DNA of 64,000 nt from Frigidibacter sp. RF13 (GCF_026626305.1 NZ_JAPNUE010000013.1:1-64000); one strand, 5' to 3'. Counted from the stretch's first letter, positions 1 to 8,547 are shown. Numbers and translations: made by a program. The notes: generated from the sequence alone by a model not told the origin.

Positions 1-55
1 CAAGACCTTCCTGTCCGCTGTCGCCCTCGCCGCTACCGTCATGTTCTGGCTTTGA
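1..55 (+). CDS. IS5-family transposase, C-terminal end (partial at window edge)
   Basis: Seventeen codons and a TGA stop (53-55) in frame from base 2. The residues match the end of the OrfB transposase half encoded at 16806-17228, apart from one substitution (TFLS for VFLS). Only the tail is visible, so intactness cannot be judged. Confidence 0.8.
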   Translation, partial: KTFLSAVALAATVMFWL

Positions 56-77
56 CGGTCAATGAGTCTGGACCCTA
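1..77 (+). mobile_element. IS5-family (IS427-type) insertion sequence, right end only
   Basis: The 3' end of an insertion sequence entering from the left edge. It holds the last 17 codons of a transposase whose C-terminus nearly matches the complete copy at 16382-17252 (shared ending FLSAVALAATVMFWL). It is followed at about 64-77 by GAGTCTGGACCCTA, which resembles the right terminal repeat of that copy. The rest lies outside the window. It has the same orientation as the complete copy, so the two bracket the first 16 kb. Confidence 0.85.
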
Positions 78-267
78 GAGAACAGGCGCGAGGTCGCACT
101 AACTAACTCGCGGCTTCTCGATCAAATTCGCTTGTCGAGCATTCTCTCCGGCAACTCTTCATCGTCGTTTTCTGGCGAGCCAGAGGCTTTCCGACGCAGC
201 AAGTCGCCGCGTATCCCTCTGCCATCTGGCTCTGTCTTCGATGATGGATAATCACTCGGACCGCTAC

Positions 268-402
268 TTATTTCTTCTTTTGCTCGCCAAGATTGGTCAG
301 GGCTTTGCCCTTCGTGAAGTCGGCTGTTGCAGCGACCTTTTCCTTCACCTTCTTGGGCTTCTTCGCTTCGCGGTTGCCGCGTTGCTTGTCACCTTTGGAC
401 AT
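268..402 (-). CDS. small basic conserved hypothetical protein (44 aa)
   Basis: A 44-residue, extremely Lys/Arg-rich protein starting MSKGDKQRGNREAKKPKK and ending in a KKK tail, with no Cys and no membrane segment. I chose the ATG at 402 over the upstream in-frame ATGs because AGGGGGA lies about six bases before it. Similar short proteins recur in Rhodobacterales and Rhizobiales near stress genes, from memory; no function is established. It is probably soluble and may bind nucleic acid, judged by charge only. The 190 bases between it and the IS remnant to its left hold no convincing gene. Confidence 0.65.
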   Translation of the reverse strand: MSKGDKQRGNREAKKPKKVKEKVAATADFTKGKALTNLGEQKKK

Positions 403-509
403 TTCGATTCCCCCTGGTTCTGATTTTTTTCTGAAGCACTGCTCGGTGTTTGTTTTCATGAACACCGTGGATTAGTGTCCCGGAGCTCCTGCCCGCGGGA
501 CGCCGCCGT

Positions 510-2138
510 TCACATCATTCCACCCATGTCGGACATTTCGCTGTCGGCGCCGGCCTTCTCGGGCTTTTGCGCGACCATCGCTTCGGTCGTGATCAAAAGC
601 CCGGCAATGGACGCGGCGTTTTCTAGTGCGATCCGAACCACTTTCGTCGGATCGATGACACCGGCCTTCAGCATGTCGCCGTATTCTTCGGCCTGTGCGT
701 CGAAACCGAAGCTCCGACTGTCGTTCTCGATGACCTTGCCAACAACGACCGATCCGTCGACCCCGGCATTTTCGGCGATCTGGCGCAGCGGTGCCTGGAT
801 CGCGCGCCGGACGATCTTGATGCCGGCATTCTGATCGCCATTCTCGCCCTTCAGCGTCGCCAGTACCTTTCCGGCGTGAACCAGGGCCACGCCGCCGCCG
901 GGCACGACACCTTCCTGAACCGCAGCGCGGGTGGCGTTCAGCGCATCGTCGACGCGGTCCTTGCGCTCCTTCACCTCGATCTCGGTTGCCCCGCCGACCC
1001 GGATCACTGCGATGCCGCCGGCAAGCTTGGCGAGCCGTTCCTGCAGCTTCTCCTTGTCGTAGTCCGAGGTGGTGTCCTCGATCTGCGCCCGGATCTGGGT
1101 CACGCGCGCCGCGATCGCGCCTTTGTCGCCGGCACCGTCGATGATCGTCGTGTCATCCTTGGTGATCGTGACCTTTCTGGCGGACCCGAGCATGTCCATG
1201 GTGACGTTCTCCAGCTTGGTGCCCATTTCCACGGAAATCACCTGACCGGCCGTCAGCACGGCGATGTCTTCCATCATCGCCTTGCGGCGATCCCCGAAGC
1301 CCGGTGCCTTGACGGCCGCCACCTTCAATCCGCCGCGCAGCTTGTTGACGACCAGCGTGGCCAGTGCCTCGCCCTCGATGTCTTCGGCCACGATCAGAAG
1401 TTGCTTGTCGGCCTGAATCACTGCCTCCAGCAACGGCACCATGGATATGAGAGAGGTCAGCTTCTTCTCGTGAAGCAGGACGACGCAGTCATCCAGCTCG
1501 ACGACCATTTTCTGAGCATTCGTGACGAAATAGGGGCTCAGATAGCCGCGGTCGAACTGCATGCCTTCGACCACTTCGGTCTCGGTCTCCAACCCTTTGT
1601 TTTCCTCGACGGTGATCACGCCTTCCTTGCCGACCTTCGCCATCGCGTCGGCGATCTGCCGGCCGATCTCGACTTCTCCATTGGCCGAAATTGCGCCGAC
1701 CTTGGCAATCTCGTCGCTGTCACCCACCGGTCGGGACATGGTCTTGATCTCGGCCACGACTGCAGCGACGGCTTTGTCGATCCCGCGCTTGAGATCCATC
1801 GGGTTCATGCCGGCCGCAACCGACTTCATACCTTCCCGGACAATCGCATGGGCGAGTACGGTTGCCGTGGTGGTTCCGTCGCCGGCCTCGTCGTTCGTGC
1901 GCTGCGCGACCTCCTTGACCATCTGGGCGCCCATATTCTCGAAGTGATCCGAAAGCTCGATCTCCTTGGCGACGGTCACACCGTCCTTGGTGATGCGCGG
2001 CGCACCCCAGGATTTATCGAGAATGACGTTTCGGCCCTTGGGGCCGAGGGTAATCTTGACGGCATTTGCCAGCGTGTTGATGCCTTTCATCATGCGATCG
2101 CGGGCATCGGTACTGAAGCGAACTTCCTTGGCGGACAT
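510..2138 (-). CDS. groEL: chaperonin GroEL (60 kDa), probably an accessory copy
   Basis: 542-aa chaperonin that forms the double-ring folding chamber, acting with GroES in the cytosol. The ATP-site motif GDGTTT is at residues 86-91, the DGVTVAKE segment at about 52-59, and the protein ends in the usual GGMM tail. Full family length, no disruption. It lies 44 bases downstream of groES in one operon. It sits in a mobile-element-rich stretch beside a Crp/Fnr regulator, and I see no CIRCE operator upstream. Both hints suggest a secondary groESL copy rather than the housekeeping one; that part is inference. Confidence 0.97.
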   Translation of the reverse strand: MSAKEVRFSTDARDRMMKGINTLANAVKITLGPKGRNVILDKSWGAPRITKDGVTVAKEIELSDHFENMGAQMVKEVAQRTNDEAGDGTTTATVLAHAIVREGMKSVAAGMNPMDLKRGIDKAVAAVVAEIKTMSRPVGDSDEIAKVGAISANGEVEIGRQIADAMAKVGKEGVITVEENKGLETETEVVEGMQFDRGYLSPYFVTNAQKMVVELDDCVVLLHEKKLTSLISMVPLLEAVIQADKQLLIVAEDIEGEALATLVVNKLRGGLKVAAVKAPGFGDRRKAMMEDIAVLTAGQVISVEMGTKLENVTMDMLGSARKVTITKDDTTIIDGAGDKGAIAARVTQIRAQIEDTTSDYDKEKLQERLAKLAGGIAVIRVGGATEIEVKERKDRVDDALNATRAAVQEGVVPGGGVALVHAGKVLATLKGENGDQNAGIKIVRRAIQAPLRQIAENAGVDGSVVVGKVIENDSRSFGFDAQAEEYGDMLKAGVIDPTKVVRIALENAASIAGLLITTEAMVAQKPEKAGADSEMSDMGGMM

Positions 2139-2182
2139 GGTGTGAATTCCTGAGACTGAGGTTGATGTGAAAGGTTTCGGAC

Positions 2183-2470
2183 TCAGGCGATCACGCCGAG
2201 AATGTCGCTCTCCTTCATGATCAGAAGGTCTTCACCATCGAGCTTGATCTCTGACCCGGACCATTTTCCGAACAGGATCCGGTCGCCGGCCTTGACGTCC
2301 ATCGGGATGCGCTCGCCGTCCTCGCGCCTTCCTCCGGCGCCAACGGAGACGACTTCGCCTTCTTGAGGCTTCTCCTTGGCAGTATCTGGAATGATGAGGC
2401 CGCCCTTGGTCGTCTCGTCGCCTTCGATACGGCGAACGAGCACCCGGTCATGGAGGGGAGTGAATGACAT
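2183..2470 (-). CDS. groES: co-chaperonin GroES (10 kDa)
   Basis: 95-aa co-chaperonin that caps the GroEL ring. The N-terminus [14 protein letters not shown] and the [16 protein letters not shown] mobile-loop segment are characteristic, as is the length. It is the first gene of the leftward groES-groEL operon. The ATG at 2470 is preceded by AAGGAGC at suitable spacing. The 130 bases upstream contain no TTAGCACTC-N9-GAGTGCTAA (CIRCE) operator, so control is probably by another heat-shock or Crp/Fnr-type route. Confidence 0.97.
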   Translation of the reverse strand: MSFTPLHDRVLVRRIEGDETTKGGLIIPDTAKEKPQEGEVVSVGAGGRREDGERIPMDVKAGDRILFGKWSGSEIKLDGEDLLIMKESDILGVIA

Positions 2471-2603
2471 CGATGTGCTCCTTGTCGAGGTTTGGTTGGC
2501 GGAACTAGCCGGGTCGAATGCCCGGCTGCATTGTGCGCAGGTCCGCGGTTACCTATTGTGTCTCCACTCCGAGAATTCGGATCGACACCCGCGCCCGAGC
2601 GGT

Positions 2604-2840
2604 TCACGGTCGTCGAACCGAGTTTCCGCCCGCGATGATCGTGTTGATCATTTCGGCGACGGCCCGGTGCCTTTCCATTTCGAGTTCGGTGCCAACGGCA
2701 TTCTCATGGGTCGCCGCGGCGTCGCGAAGAACCCCCACAATCTCGTGCTCCGGCAGCAACCCGCGATCGTTCAAGGCAAGCAGGAGCGCCTCGCAGATTG
2801 ACAGGGCGGCCTGGCCTGCATGTTCGCTCGCGGTCGACAT
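2604..2840 (-). CDS. conserved hypothetical protein (78 aa)
   Basis: Soluble 78-residue protein, mostly helical by composition, with an N-terminal MSTASEHAGQAALSICEALL segment. I place the start at 2840, not at the ATG seven codons upstream, because an AGGAAGGGA ribosome site falls inside those extra codons at the right distance from the second ATG. It reads toward groES with a 130-base gap and is divergent from the Crp/Fnr gene at 2991. I do not recognise the family well; similar short proteins occur beside Fnr-type regulators in related bacteria, from memory. Confidence 0.6.
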   Translation of the reverse strand: MSTASEHAGQAALSICEALLLALNDRGLLPEHEIVGVLRDAAATHENAVGTELEMERHRAVAEMINTIIAGGNSVRRP

Positions 2841-2990
2841 CTGGCGTCCCTTCCTTGGCATCGTGATCCCCGTGGAAGGCGAGTTTCAGATACATCCGTA
2901 CTTCTCGCAGGAAGTGCTCTATGCTGGACTGATCCAGAGCAGTGTCCGGACCGATTTCCGCTCCTGGGTCACGGCACGCCGGGAGCCTTC

Positions 2991-3725
2991 ATGACATCAG
3001 CCGAACACAGCCCCCTGACACGCAAGCTCTCCGCCTTCGTCGCCCTGTCGGAGGTCGAGCTGGCCGTGCTTGAACGACTGCATGAGCGTCGTCGCTCATT
3101 CGTCGCGGGGCGTGACATGGTGCATCAGGGGCAGTCAGCTCAGGCCGCGTACATTCTGTCGTCGGGTTGGGTCTGTTCCTACAAGCTGCAGGCCGACGGG
3201 ACCCGGCAAATCGTGGATTTCCAGGTGCCGGGGGATTTTCTGGGATTGCGCAGCGTCCTGTTGCGCACGTCGGACCACAGCTTCGAACCCATCGTCGACA
3301 TCGAGGCGGCCGAAGTGCTGACGAGCGATCTTCTCGATGCCTTCGCGCGGACGCCGCGCCTTGCGACCGCCATCCTTTGGGCAGCGTCAAGGGACGAAGC
3401 GATGGTCGTGGAGCATCTCGTCGGGATCGGTCGGCGTGATGCGGACGCCCGCATGGCGCATTTCCTGCTCGAACTGGGATCGAGGCTTGCGCTGGTCGGC
3501 ATAGGCAGCAAGGAAGGATTCGACTGCCCTCTGACGCAATACCACCTCGCCGATACGCTGGGGTTGAGCGCGGTCCATGTGAACCGCATCCTGCGGCAGT
3601 TGCGCGAGAGTGGACTGGTCACCTTTCGGGACGGCCGCGTGACGTTTCACGACTATGGCGGACTGGTGGACCTTGCCGAGTTCGATCCGGAATATCTGGA
3701 CCAGACCGGGCCGCTCCTGAAGTGA
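2991..3725 (+). CDS. Crp/Fnr-family transcriptional regulator
   Basis: 244-aa regulator with an N-terminal cyclic-nucleotide-type sensor domain (about 20-125), a long dimer helix and a C-terminal winged HTH (about 183-220; recognition segment LSAVHVNRILRQL). It has only two Cys (62 and 179) and lacks the N-terminal Cys cluster of FNR, so it is not an Fe-S oxygen sensor of that type. The start at 2991 follows GGGAG; the frame is open 57 codons further upstream, but that part overlaps the promoter side of the divergent small gene. It may control the neighbouring groESL and stress genes, an inference from position only. Confidence 0.9.
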   Translation: MTSAEHSPLTRKLSAFVALSEVELAVLERLHERRRSFVAGRDMVHQGQSAQAAYILSSGWVCSYKLQADGTRQIVDFQVPGDFLGLRSVLLRTSDHSFEPIVDIEAAEVLTSDLLDAFARTPRLATAILWAASRDEAMVVEHLVGIGRRDADARMAHFLLELGSRLALVGIGSKEGFDCPLTQYHLADTLGLSAVHVNRILRQLRESGLVTFRDGRVTFHDYGGLVDLAEFDPEYLDQTGPLLK

Positions 3726-3740
3726 GAGGGCCGCCCTCTC
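3724..3740 (+). terminator. hairpin after the Crp/Fnr gene
   Basis: Perfect seven-pair stem GAGAGGG-CCG-CCCTCTC directly overlapping the stop codon, followed by only two T residues. It sits between convergent genes and may act as a weak terminator. Confidence 0.45.
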
Positions 3741-3783
3741 TTGCTCGGCAGGCGGCCCCGGTATTCACGTCAGACGCCGGCGG

Positions 3784-3972
3784 TTACGCGAGGGCGTGGG
3801 TCACCGCATCGAGTTCCTTGTTGGTCTCGGCGTCGTTCTTCGCCGTATTTGCCTTCTCGGCTGCCTGGTAGTGCTTCAGCGCCGCATCCTTCTTCGGACC
3901 AGCGGGCGCCTTGTCCCATGCGGCCTTCACGGAGGTCATCTTTTCGGCAGTCTTGGTCTGTTCGGGAGTCAT
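3784..3972 (-). CDS. small conserved hypothetical protein (62 aa)
   Basis: 62-residue, Ala/Lys-rich, probably helical protein starting MTPEQTKTAEKMTSVK. The ATG at 3972 has AAAGGA about eight bases upstream; the 43 codons upstream in frame are low quality and unlikely to be translated. Contains KHYQAAEKANTAKNDAE, a pattern I recall from uncharacterised short proteins in Rhodobacteraceae. No Cys, no signal peptide. Convergent with the Crp/Fnr gene. Function unknown. Confidence 0.6.
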   Translation of the reverse strand: MTPEQTKTAEKMTSVKAAWDKAPAGPKKDAALKHYQAAEKANTAKNDAETNKELDAVTHALA

Positions 3973-4186
3973 TGGAAATGTCCTTTCTGGACGCTCCGAG
4001 AATAAGAAGCGTGCAGACATGCCGGCCTTTTTGGGATCGGCACGCCCACACGCTTCTCGGGTACTCGGAAAAAAATGTACCGCCAAATATTCGGCGGGCA
4101 CGTCTCACCTAACCAGCGTCGGAGCCACGCCGCACTGACGCAGGTTAGTCCCGGCGACTGCGGCAGTTCGAATACCTCTGCGGTTG

Positions 4187-4600
4187 TCACGCCGCCGAAG
4201 TTTGCTGATGGGAAATCCTCAGCCATCTGTCGTCATCGTTGAGGTAGGTCGAGGCACAGAGGGCCTTGTAGATCGGCACATCGGGTTTCTCTGCCGAGAC
4301 GCGATAGGTGAGAATGGCGATGTCATGACACCGCATCACGCGCCGTTCGGCCATGACAACGGTGCGCCAGCCGGTCCTTTCACGAAGGTGGGTCCAGATC
4401 TGGTCGCCCTGGAGGATGCCGGGCGGATAGGGGAAGACCATGACGGCGTTGGTCACAGTCGTTGCCCGCGCGTTGTCGGCGCCACTGGTCCAGAAGTGTT
4501 CCTCCATTTCCCAGAGAACGCCCTGTTCGCGAGGCGATAGCGTGCCGGACTTGTGTGCCGCATGTGCCGGTCTGCCCATGGTAGCGGTTGAGACGGTCAT
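4187..4600 (-). CDS. SnoaL/DUF4440-like (NTF2 fold) protein
   Basis: 137-aa protein with the layout of NTF2-like DUF4440 proteins: an N-terminal helix with MEEHFWTSG, a middle segment with a GW tryptophan and the typical end WLRISHQQT. These folds bind small ligands or act as simple hydrolases or isomerases; no substrate can be inferred. The start overlaps the end of the upstream gene (4597-5022) by four bases, so the two are translationally coupled. Confidence 0.7.
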   Translation of the reverse strand: MTVSTATMGRPAHAAHKSGTLSPREQGVLWEMEEHFWTSGADNARATTVTNAVMVFPYPPGILQGDQIWTHLRERTGWRTVVMAERRVMRCHDIAILTYRVSAEKPDVPIYKALCASTYLNDDDRWLRISHQQTSAA

Positions 4601-5022
4601 TCGCCTGACCCCGACCCGCCAAGCATGAACATCTGAAACAGTACAAAGATGATCGCGAGCACCGCCCAGATCGCTCCGCTTGTTCCCGGGCGGCCATCGG
4701 CCACCGTCGAGGCAGCGCGCTGCAGGGCACCTGACGTCGGTCCTTCGGGAAGCAGCTGGCTCAGGTCTCGTGCGATCCTGCCGTGGTCGCTGGCGAGCGC
4801 AGGAACGTCCCGAAATCGGGCAAGAAGCGTTCCCAAGCGTGCCCGCGCGGCGTCGCGCCCCAGAATGACCAGTTCAGCGGTTTCCTTCCATGGATCGAGG
4901 CCAAGCCGCGCAAGCGTGGAGAGCACGGTCACGGCATAGCCGTTCCGGTCCTCGCCGACGGAGGCATGGAGAAACCGATCGAACTCGGGCGGGTGCGGGT
5001 TGAGAACATTGGGGTCGGCCAT
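4597..5022 (-). CDS. hypothetical tail-anchored membrane protein
   Basis: 141-aa protein with a soluble N-terminal part (MADPNVLNPHPPEFDRFL at the start, then ETAELVILGRDAARARL and a helical stretch) and one C-terminal membrane helix (about 117-135, IWAVLAIIFVLFQMFML), suggesting a tail anchor in the inner membrane. The start at 5022 was chosen for AAAGGA seven bases upstream; 49 further in-frame codons are probably untranslated. Its stop overlaps the start of the DUF4440-like gene by four bases, so they form a two-gene operon. Family not recognised. Confidence 0.6.
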   Translation of the reverse strand: MADPNVLNPHPPEFDRFLHASVGEDRNGYAVTVLSTLARLGLDPWKETAELVILGRDAARARLGTLLARFRDVPALASDHGRIARDLSQLLPEGPTSGALQRAASTVADGRPGTSGAIWAVLAIIFVLFQMFMLGGSGSGE

Positions 5023-5294
5023 TGCCAATCCTTTCAAGGGTTGCAGGAACGCAGATCGCCCCCGTTTCCCAAAGGATACGCGCAGGTCGGTCTCGCCGCC
5101 CTTACACAGGTCAGTGCGGGCGACTGCCCATGGGACGGTCGCAGTCGGTTTGGTGCCCGGGACTAACATGCGTCAGCGCCATCCGAACGATCCCGAGGTA
5201 CAAGACACTCAATCGTTCGACTGGTCCGTCCCGCACTCCAAGGGGCCGTCAACAGTGGTGAGCGACGGATCTGCCAACATCGCGGAGACCAGGG

Positions 5295-5609
5295 ATGAAC
5301 ATGCGGTCGACCAGATCGACAGTGACGTTTTCGAACCCGTTTACCTTGCCGGGATACCCGGACGATCTGCCCGCGGGCGACTACGAAGTTCTTGTCGAAG
5401 AGGAGCTTCTTCAGGGGCTGAGCTTCGAGGCCTACCGACGTACGGCGACCTACCTGACGGTGCGCGGGAGGGGCGGTCATGCGGGGCGGACAGAGTTGCG
5501 GACGATTTCCGACAGCGACCTGAAAGAGGCGCTGAGCCGGGATCGGGGCGCGACTGAGAAAAACAATTACAGCGAGGCGGCGCTTTCTCCGCAGGAGGAC
5601 TTGAAATGA
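5295..5609 (+). CDS. hypothetical protein, paralog of the 8623-9156 product
   Basis: 104-aa soluble protein. Residues about 9-37 (VTFSNPFTLPGYPDDLPAG then DYEVLVEEE) align with residues about 7-35 of the product at 8623-9156 (PFTVPGFDETLPAGEYEIE), so the two are paralogs within 3.4 kb. GGAG lies seven bases before the ATG. It is the first gene of an overlapping set: the next gene begins inside its last codon. Similar proteins occur in Rhizobiales and Rhodobacterales, from memory; no known function. Confidence 0.6.
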   Translation: MNMRSTRSTVTFSNPFTLPGYPDDLPAGDYEVLVEEELLQGLSFEAYRRTATYLTVRGRGGHAGRTELRTISDSDLKEALSRDRGATEKNNYSEAALSPQEDLK

Positions 5610-5992
5610 ATGCTCCCGAATGGCTCAAACCCGGCATCTATGGTGCCGTGATCGGTGCGGTTTTCGTCGGCGTGGTCGGTTTTACCTGGGGCGGCTGGGT
5701 GACCGGCGGAACCGCGAATGACAGGGCGATTGCGATGTCCCATAACGATGTCGTCGCCTCAATGGTACCGGTCTGCCTTGAGATGGCACAGTCTGACCCA
5801 GCACGGGCCGAAAAGCTTGAAACGATCCTGGCCGCCTCGACCTATCAGCGGCGCGATGCCCTGATGGAGGCGGGCTGGGCGACGGTGCCCGGAACAGATG
5901 CTCCGAACCGCGATATCGCGCAGGCCTGCCTCGCAGCCCTTGATGTTGACTCGTTGCCGGAGCGCCCGGAAAGCGCGGTCGATGAAGGATGA
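5606..5992 (+). CDS. conserved hypothetical membrane-anchored protein
   Basis: 128-aa protein. One N-terminal membrane helix (about 10-33, YGAVIGAVFVGVVGFTWGG) is followed by the conserved GGWVTGGTA segment and a periplasmic or cytoplasmic domain with two Cys and the motif YQRRDALMEAGWA. I recall this arrangement as a widespread alphaproteobacterial family of unknown role. AGGAGGAC precedes the ATG, which overlaps the previous stop by four bases; the next gene overlaps its own stop by four. Confidence 0.7.
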   Translation: MNAPEWLKPGIYGAVIGAVFVGVVGFTWGGWVTGGTANDRAIAMSHNDVVASMVPVCLEMAQSDPARAEKLETILAASTYQRRDALMEAGWATVPGTDAPNRDIAQACLAALDVDSLPERPESAVDEG

Positions 5993-6462
5993 ACCGCGCC
6001 ATGCCGATAGCTTCCCCCGAGACCACCGACCTCGAACGGCGTGTGCTAGCTCATGAACGGATCCTGCAAGCTCTGATCGCCTACATGGCCCGTACCGAGC
6101 CGCGTTTCGTGGACCACCTTCGAGAACGCTTCGTCGAGCCGATGAGTATGGCCAGGCACGAACACGACCACCGCGAAACCGACGACTACGCGGCAGAATT
6201 CATTCGCGCCGTGATGCTCCTCGGAGAAGCGCGCGTGCCAAAGGCGAAGGAGCCCGAAATGACCGACATGAAACCCGTGCCGCCGAAAAGCAGAGGATCA
6301 CAGGATTCTTCCATGAACCGGCCGGCGCAGCGCGGCGGGGTTCAGGTGCGCGAAAGAAACGGCGTCTGGGAGGTGCAGGTCGATGGCAAGTTTCGCGGCG
6401 ACTACCACCAGAAGGAGCATGCTCTTGCCGCTGCGGCCTTGCACAAATTGTCGCCCCGATGA
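5989..6462 (+). CDS. hypothetical protein with a C-terminal DUF2188-like segment
   Basis: 157-aa soluble protein. The N-terminal half is helical and charged (LERRVLAHERILQALIAY). A linker rich in Pro, Lys and Ser follows. The last 40 residues (VRERNGVWEVQVDGKF and KEHALAAAALHKL) resemble the small beta-alpha unit seen in DUF2188-type proteins; this is a pattern judgement, not a search. It overlaps both neighbours by four bases, so it is coupled to the membrane protein upstream. Function unknown. Confidence 0.55.
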   Translation: MNRAMPIASPETTDLERRVLAHERILQALIAYMARTEPRFVDHLRERFVEPMSMARHEHDHRETDDYAAEFIRAVMLLGEARVPKAKEPEMTDMKPVPPKSRGSQDSSMNRPAQRGGVQVRERNGVWEVQVDGKFRGDYHQKEHALAAAALHKLSPR

Positions 6463-6656
6463 CCGTTAGTACTCATCCGACAGTCCCACAGGACTTCTCG
6501 ATCCAGGTGGCCGAGAACGAAGGCATGCCATCGAGATCGAACTCCAGGGGCTCCCCGCCACTGCCCGCTCGACGGTTGACCGGAACGCTGACGCTAGGGC
6601 TATCGAAGACCCGCGCGGCAACCCGCGGACTCTGGTCCGTCAAGGAGAAAGCGGCG

Positions 6657-7439
6657 ATGAGGCAACCTCTGGCGAGCCTGATTGCGACTACGGCAGCTAT
6701 GGCCGGTGTGATCGCGTCATTCGCCTTCCCCGTGCTTGCGCAGGATGGCACCGGCCCTATGCCGGAGAACGCCCAGGCGCGCAGCTATGGCGACGGATGG
6801 GTCTGCGACCTCGGTTACCGGGTAGAGGCCGCTGAATGCCTGGCTCTCGACATCCCCGAGCATGCATATCCAACCGGGCGCTCCTACGGGACGGGGTGGG
6901 AGTGCGACCGAGGGTACGAGGAGGTGGACGGGACGTCGTGCAATCCCATCCCGGTGCCCGCCAATGCCTTCCTCCGGTCTTCCGGTTACGATTGGCAATG
7001 CGAACGCGGGTTCCGGCAGGAGGACGAGGCATGCGTGCCCATCGTACTCCCCGAGCGTGCCTACCTGACAGACGATCACTCGGGGACTGGATGGACCTGT
7101 GATCGTGGCTATGAGGCTCTTACAGGGACATGTTCGCCGATTGCCGTGCCAGAGAACGCGTATCTGACCAACGCAGACTACGGCGCCGCCTGGGCTTGTG
7201 AGAGAGGCTTCGTCAGAATCGACGACCGATGCGACGCCGTTGTCGTGCCATCGAATGCTTATCTGGACGAGGCATCCTATGGACCGGGCTGGAGCTGCGA
7301 GCGCGGATACGAGGTGCTGAATGGCGCCTGCGTCGCCATCGATCTGCCGGAGAACGCCTATCTCGACCGATCCGGCAACCGGTGGAGCTGCAATCGAGGC
7401 TTCCGGCTCTCGGACGGGATGTGCATCCTTGGACGCTGA
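6657..7439 (+). CDS. secreted protein with seven tandem two-Cys repeats
   Basis: 260-aa protein with a signal peptide (about 1-29, cleavage after VLAQ). Seven repeats of 31-33 residues follow, starting near 35, 67, 99, 131, 163, 196 and 229. The repeat consensus is VPENAYL...YGxGWxCERGYE...GxC. Each repeat carries two Cys (50/61, 83/95, 115/126, 148/159, 181/192, 214/225, 245/256), so seven disulphides in the periplasm are likely. The start at 6657 is set by AAGGAG ten bases upstream and by the signal peptide. An upstream in-frame ATG at 6459 overlaps the previous stop but would bury the signal peptide. Role unknown. Confidence 0.7.
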   Translation: MRQPLASLIATTAAMAGVIASFAFPVLAQDGTGPMPENAQARSYGDGWVCDLGYRVEAAECLALDIPEHAYPTGRSYGTGWECDRGYEEVDGTSCNPIPVPANAFLRSSGYDWQCERGFRQEDEACVPIVLPERAYLTDDHSGTGWTCDRGYEALTGTCSPIAVPENAYLTNADYGAAWACERGFVRIDDRCDAVVVPSNAYLDEASYGPGWSCERGYEVLNGACVAIDLPENAYLDRSGNRWSCNRGFRLSDGMCILGR

Positions 7440-7470
7440 TGTGGATGTTTCTCGTCGTGGCGCGTCTGGC

Positions 7471-8277
7471 ATGCGCGTCAGCATCGGGTGCCGGCTGCGA
7501 TACAGCTTCCCGCAGTCGACGCCGCTGATTGCGATGCTGAACGTCCACTACTCGCGCTTCGGCGATCTGGAGCGTGCCGACTATCTTGTGACGTCGCCGA
7601 GCGTGCCGCTTGAAAGCTACCGCGACGGCTTCGGCAACTGGTGTACGCGCCTCATGGCTCCGGCGGGCGACTTCTGCCTGTCGACGGATGGCATCTTTCG
7701 CGACACGGGCCAGCCTGATCCCTCCATGCCCGGCGCGCGGCAGCACGCGGTTCAGGATCTGCCATTCGAGACCCTCGTGTTTCTGCAGGGCAGCAGGTAT
7801 TGCGACACCGACCTCCTATCGGAGGAGGCGTGGCGCCTGTTCGAGACCACGGACCCCGGATGGTCACGCGTCCAGGCGATCTGCGATTTCGTGCATGGAC
7901 ATGTCCGCTTCGACTATATGCAGGCAAAGGCGACGCGCACAGCGTCGCAGACCCTCGCCGAGGGGCAGGGTGTCTGCCGCGACTTTGCCCATCTCGCCAT
8001 CGCGCTGTGTCGTTGCATGAACATTCCGGCCCGCTACTGCACCGGATATCTGAGCGACATCGGTGAACCTATGCCGCATCCGCCGGGGGATTTTGCTGCC
8101 TGGATGGAGGTATTCCTTGCCGGTGAATGGCACATGTTCGACCCGCGCAATAACAAGCCGAGGTTTGCGAGGATCCTGATCGCGCGCGGTCGCGATGCTG
8201 CCGATGTCCCTCTGACCCAGACCTTCGGCCAGAACACTTTGACGGAATTCAAGGTCTGGACGGATGAATTGGCCTGA
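7471..8277 (+). CDS. transglutaminase-like protein lacking the usual catalytic His
   Basis: 268-aa transglutaminase/protease-like protein, apparently cytosolic. The nucleophile region GQGVCRDFAHLAIALC (Cys169) and the Asp region FDPRNN (Asp224) are clear. Where family members normally carry HAWVE, this protein reads AAWME (around 209-213), so the His of the Cys-His-Asp triad is missing. I recall relatives with the same AAWME, so this may be a subfamily trait rather than damage. The start was placed at 7471; a GTG at 7441 is also possible. Transcribed with the repeat protein 31 bases upstream. Confidence 0.8.
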   Translation: MRVSIGCRLRYSFPQSTPLIAMLNVHYSRFGDLERADYLVTSPSVPLESYRDGFGNWCTRLMAPAGDFCLSTDGIFRDTGQPDPSMPGARQHAVQDLPFETLVFLQGSRYCDTDLLSEEAWRLFETTDPGWSRVQAICDFVHGHVRFDYMQAKATRTASQTLAEGQGVCRDFAHLAIALCRCMNIPARYCTGYLSDIGEPMPHPPGDFAAWMEVFLAGEWHMFDPRNNKPRFARILIARGRDAADVPLTQTFGQNTLTEFKVWTDELA

Positions 8278-8409
8278 CTGACCTCGGCTTCTTTTTCGAT
8301 GCACCATCGCAAATTGGGTCGCCAGCCCCCATATGTACAGTACCGATGCGAGGTATCCCGGTCCGACATGGACGAGGAGTTGGCGTCGGAAAATCAAAGG
8401 ATCGATGAC

Positions 8410-8547
8410 ATGTCCTTCAAGGACCTGACCGCCAGGGCTGCGGCTGCGTTAAAGCCCAAGCCTGCGAAAACAGCAACGACCCCTGCCAAAGAGACCGAGC
8501 CCAAGGCCGCTGGCAAGGAACCACCCGCGAAGTCCAAGACATCTTGA
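8410..8547 (+). CDS. small Lys/Ala/Pro-rich hypothetical protein (45 aa)
   Basis: 45-residue protein MSFKDLTARAAAALKPKP followed by a Lys-Pro-Thr-Glu tail, presumably disordered. AAAGGA lies eight bases before the ATG at 8410; the longer open frame from 8299 has poor coding character. Short proteins with this start are common in Rhodobacterales, from memory. No function known. Confidence 0.55.
   Translation: MSFKDLTARAAAALKPKPAKTATTPAKETEPKAAGKEPPAKSKTS

Noticed and set aside
78..267. Minus-strand hydrophilic open frame ending near 110, beside the IS remnant
   Set aside because: No start codon with a ribosome site, and it overlaps the small basic gene at 268-402 in another frame.
876..2153. 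425-codon plus-strand frame over groEL
   Set aside because: Antisense shadow of groEL caused by high GC; His/Gln/Asp-rich, no family, no ribosome site.
2471..2603. CIRCE heat-shock operator in front of groES
   Set aside because: Searched by eye for TTAGCACTC-N9-GAGTGCTAA and did not find it.
2991..3725. Crp/Fnr regulator as an oxygen-sensing FNR
   Set aside because: The N-terminal Cys cluster needed for the Fe-S centre is absent.
4187..5022. Overlapping pair of small genes as a toxin-antitoxin module
   Set aside because: One product is NTF2-like and the other a tail-anchored membrane protein; neither matches known toxin or antitoxin families.
6760..7430. Periodic DNA repeats as a possible CRISPR array
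   Set aside because: The period follows codons of a protein repeat; units are diverged and there are no unique spacers.
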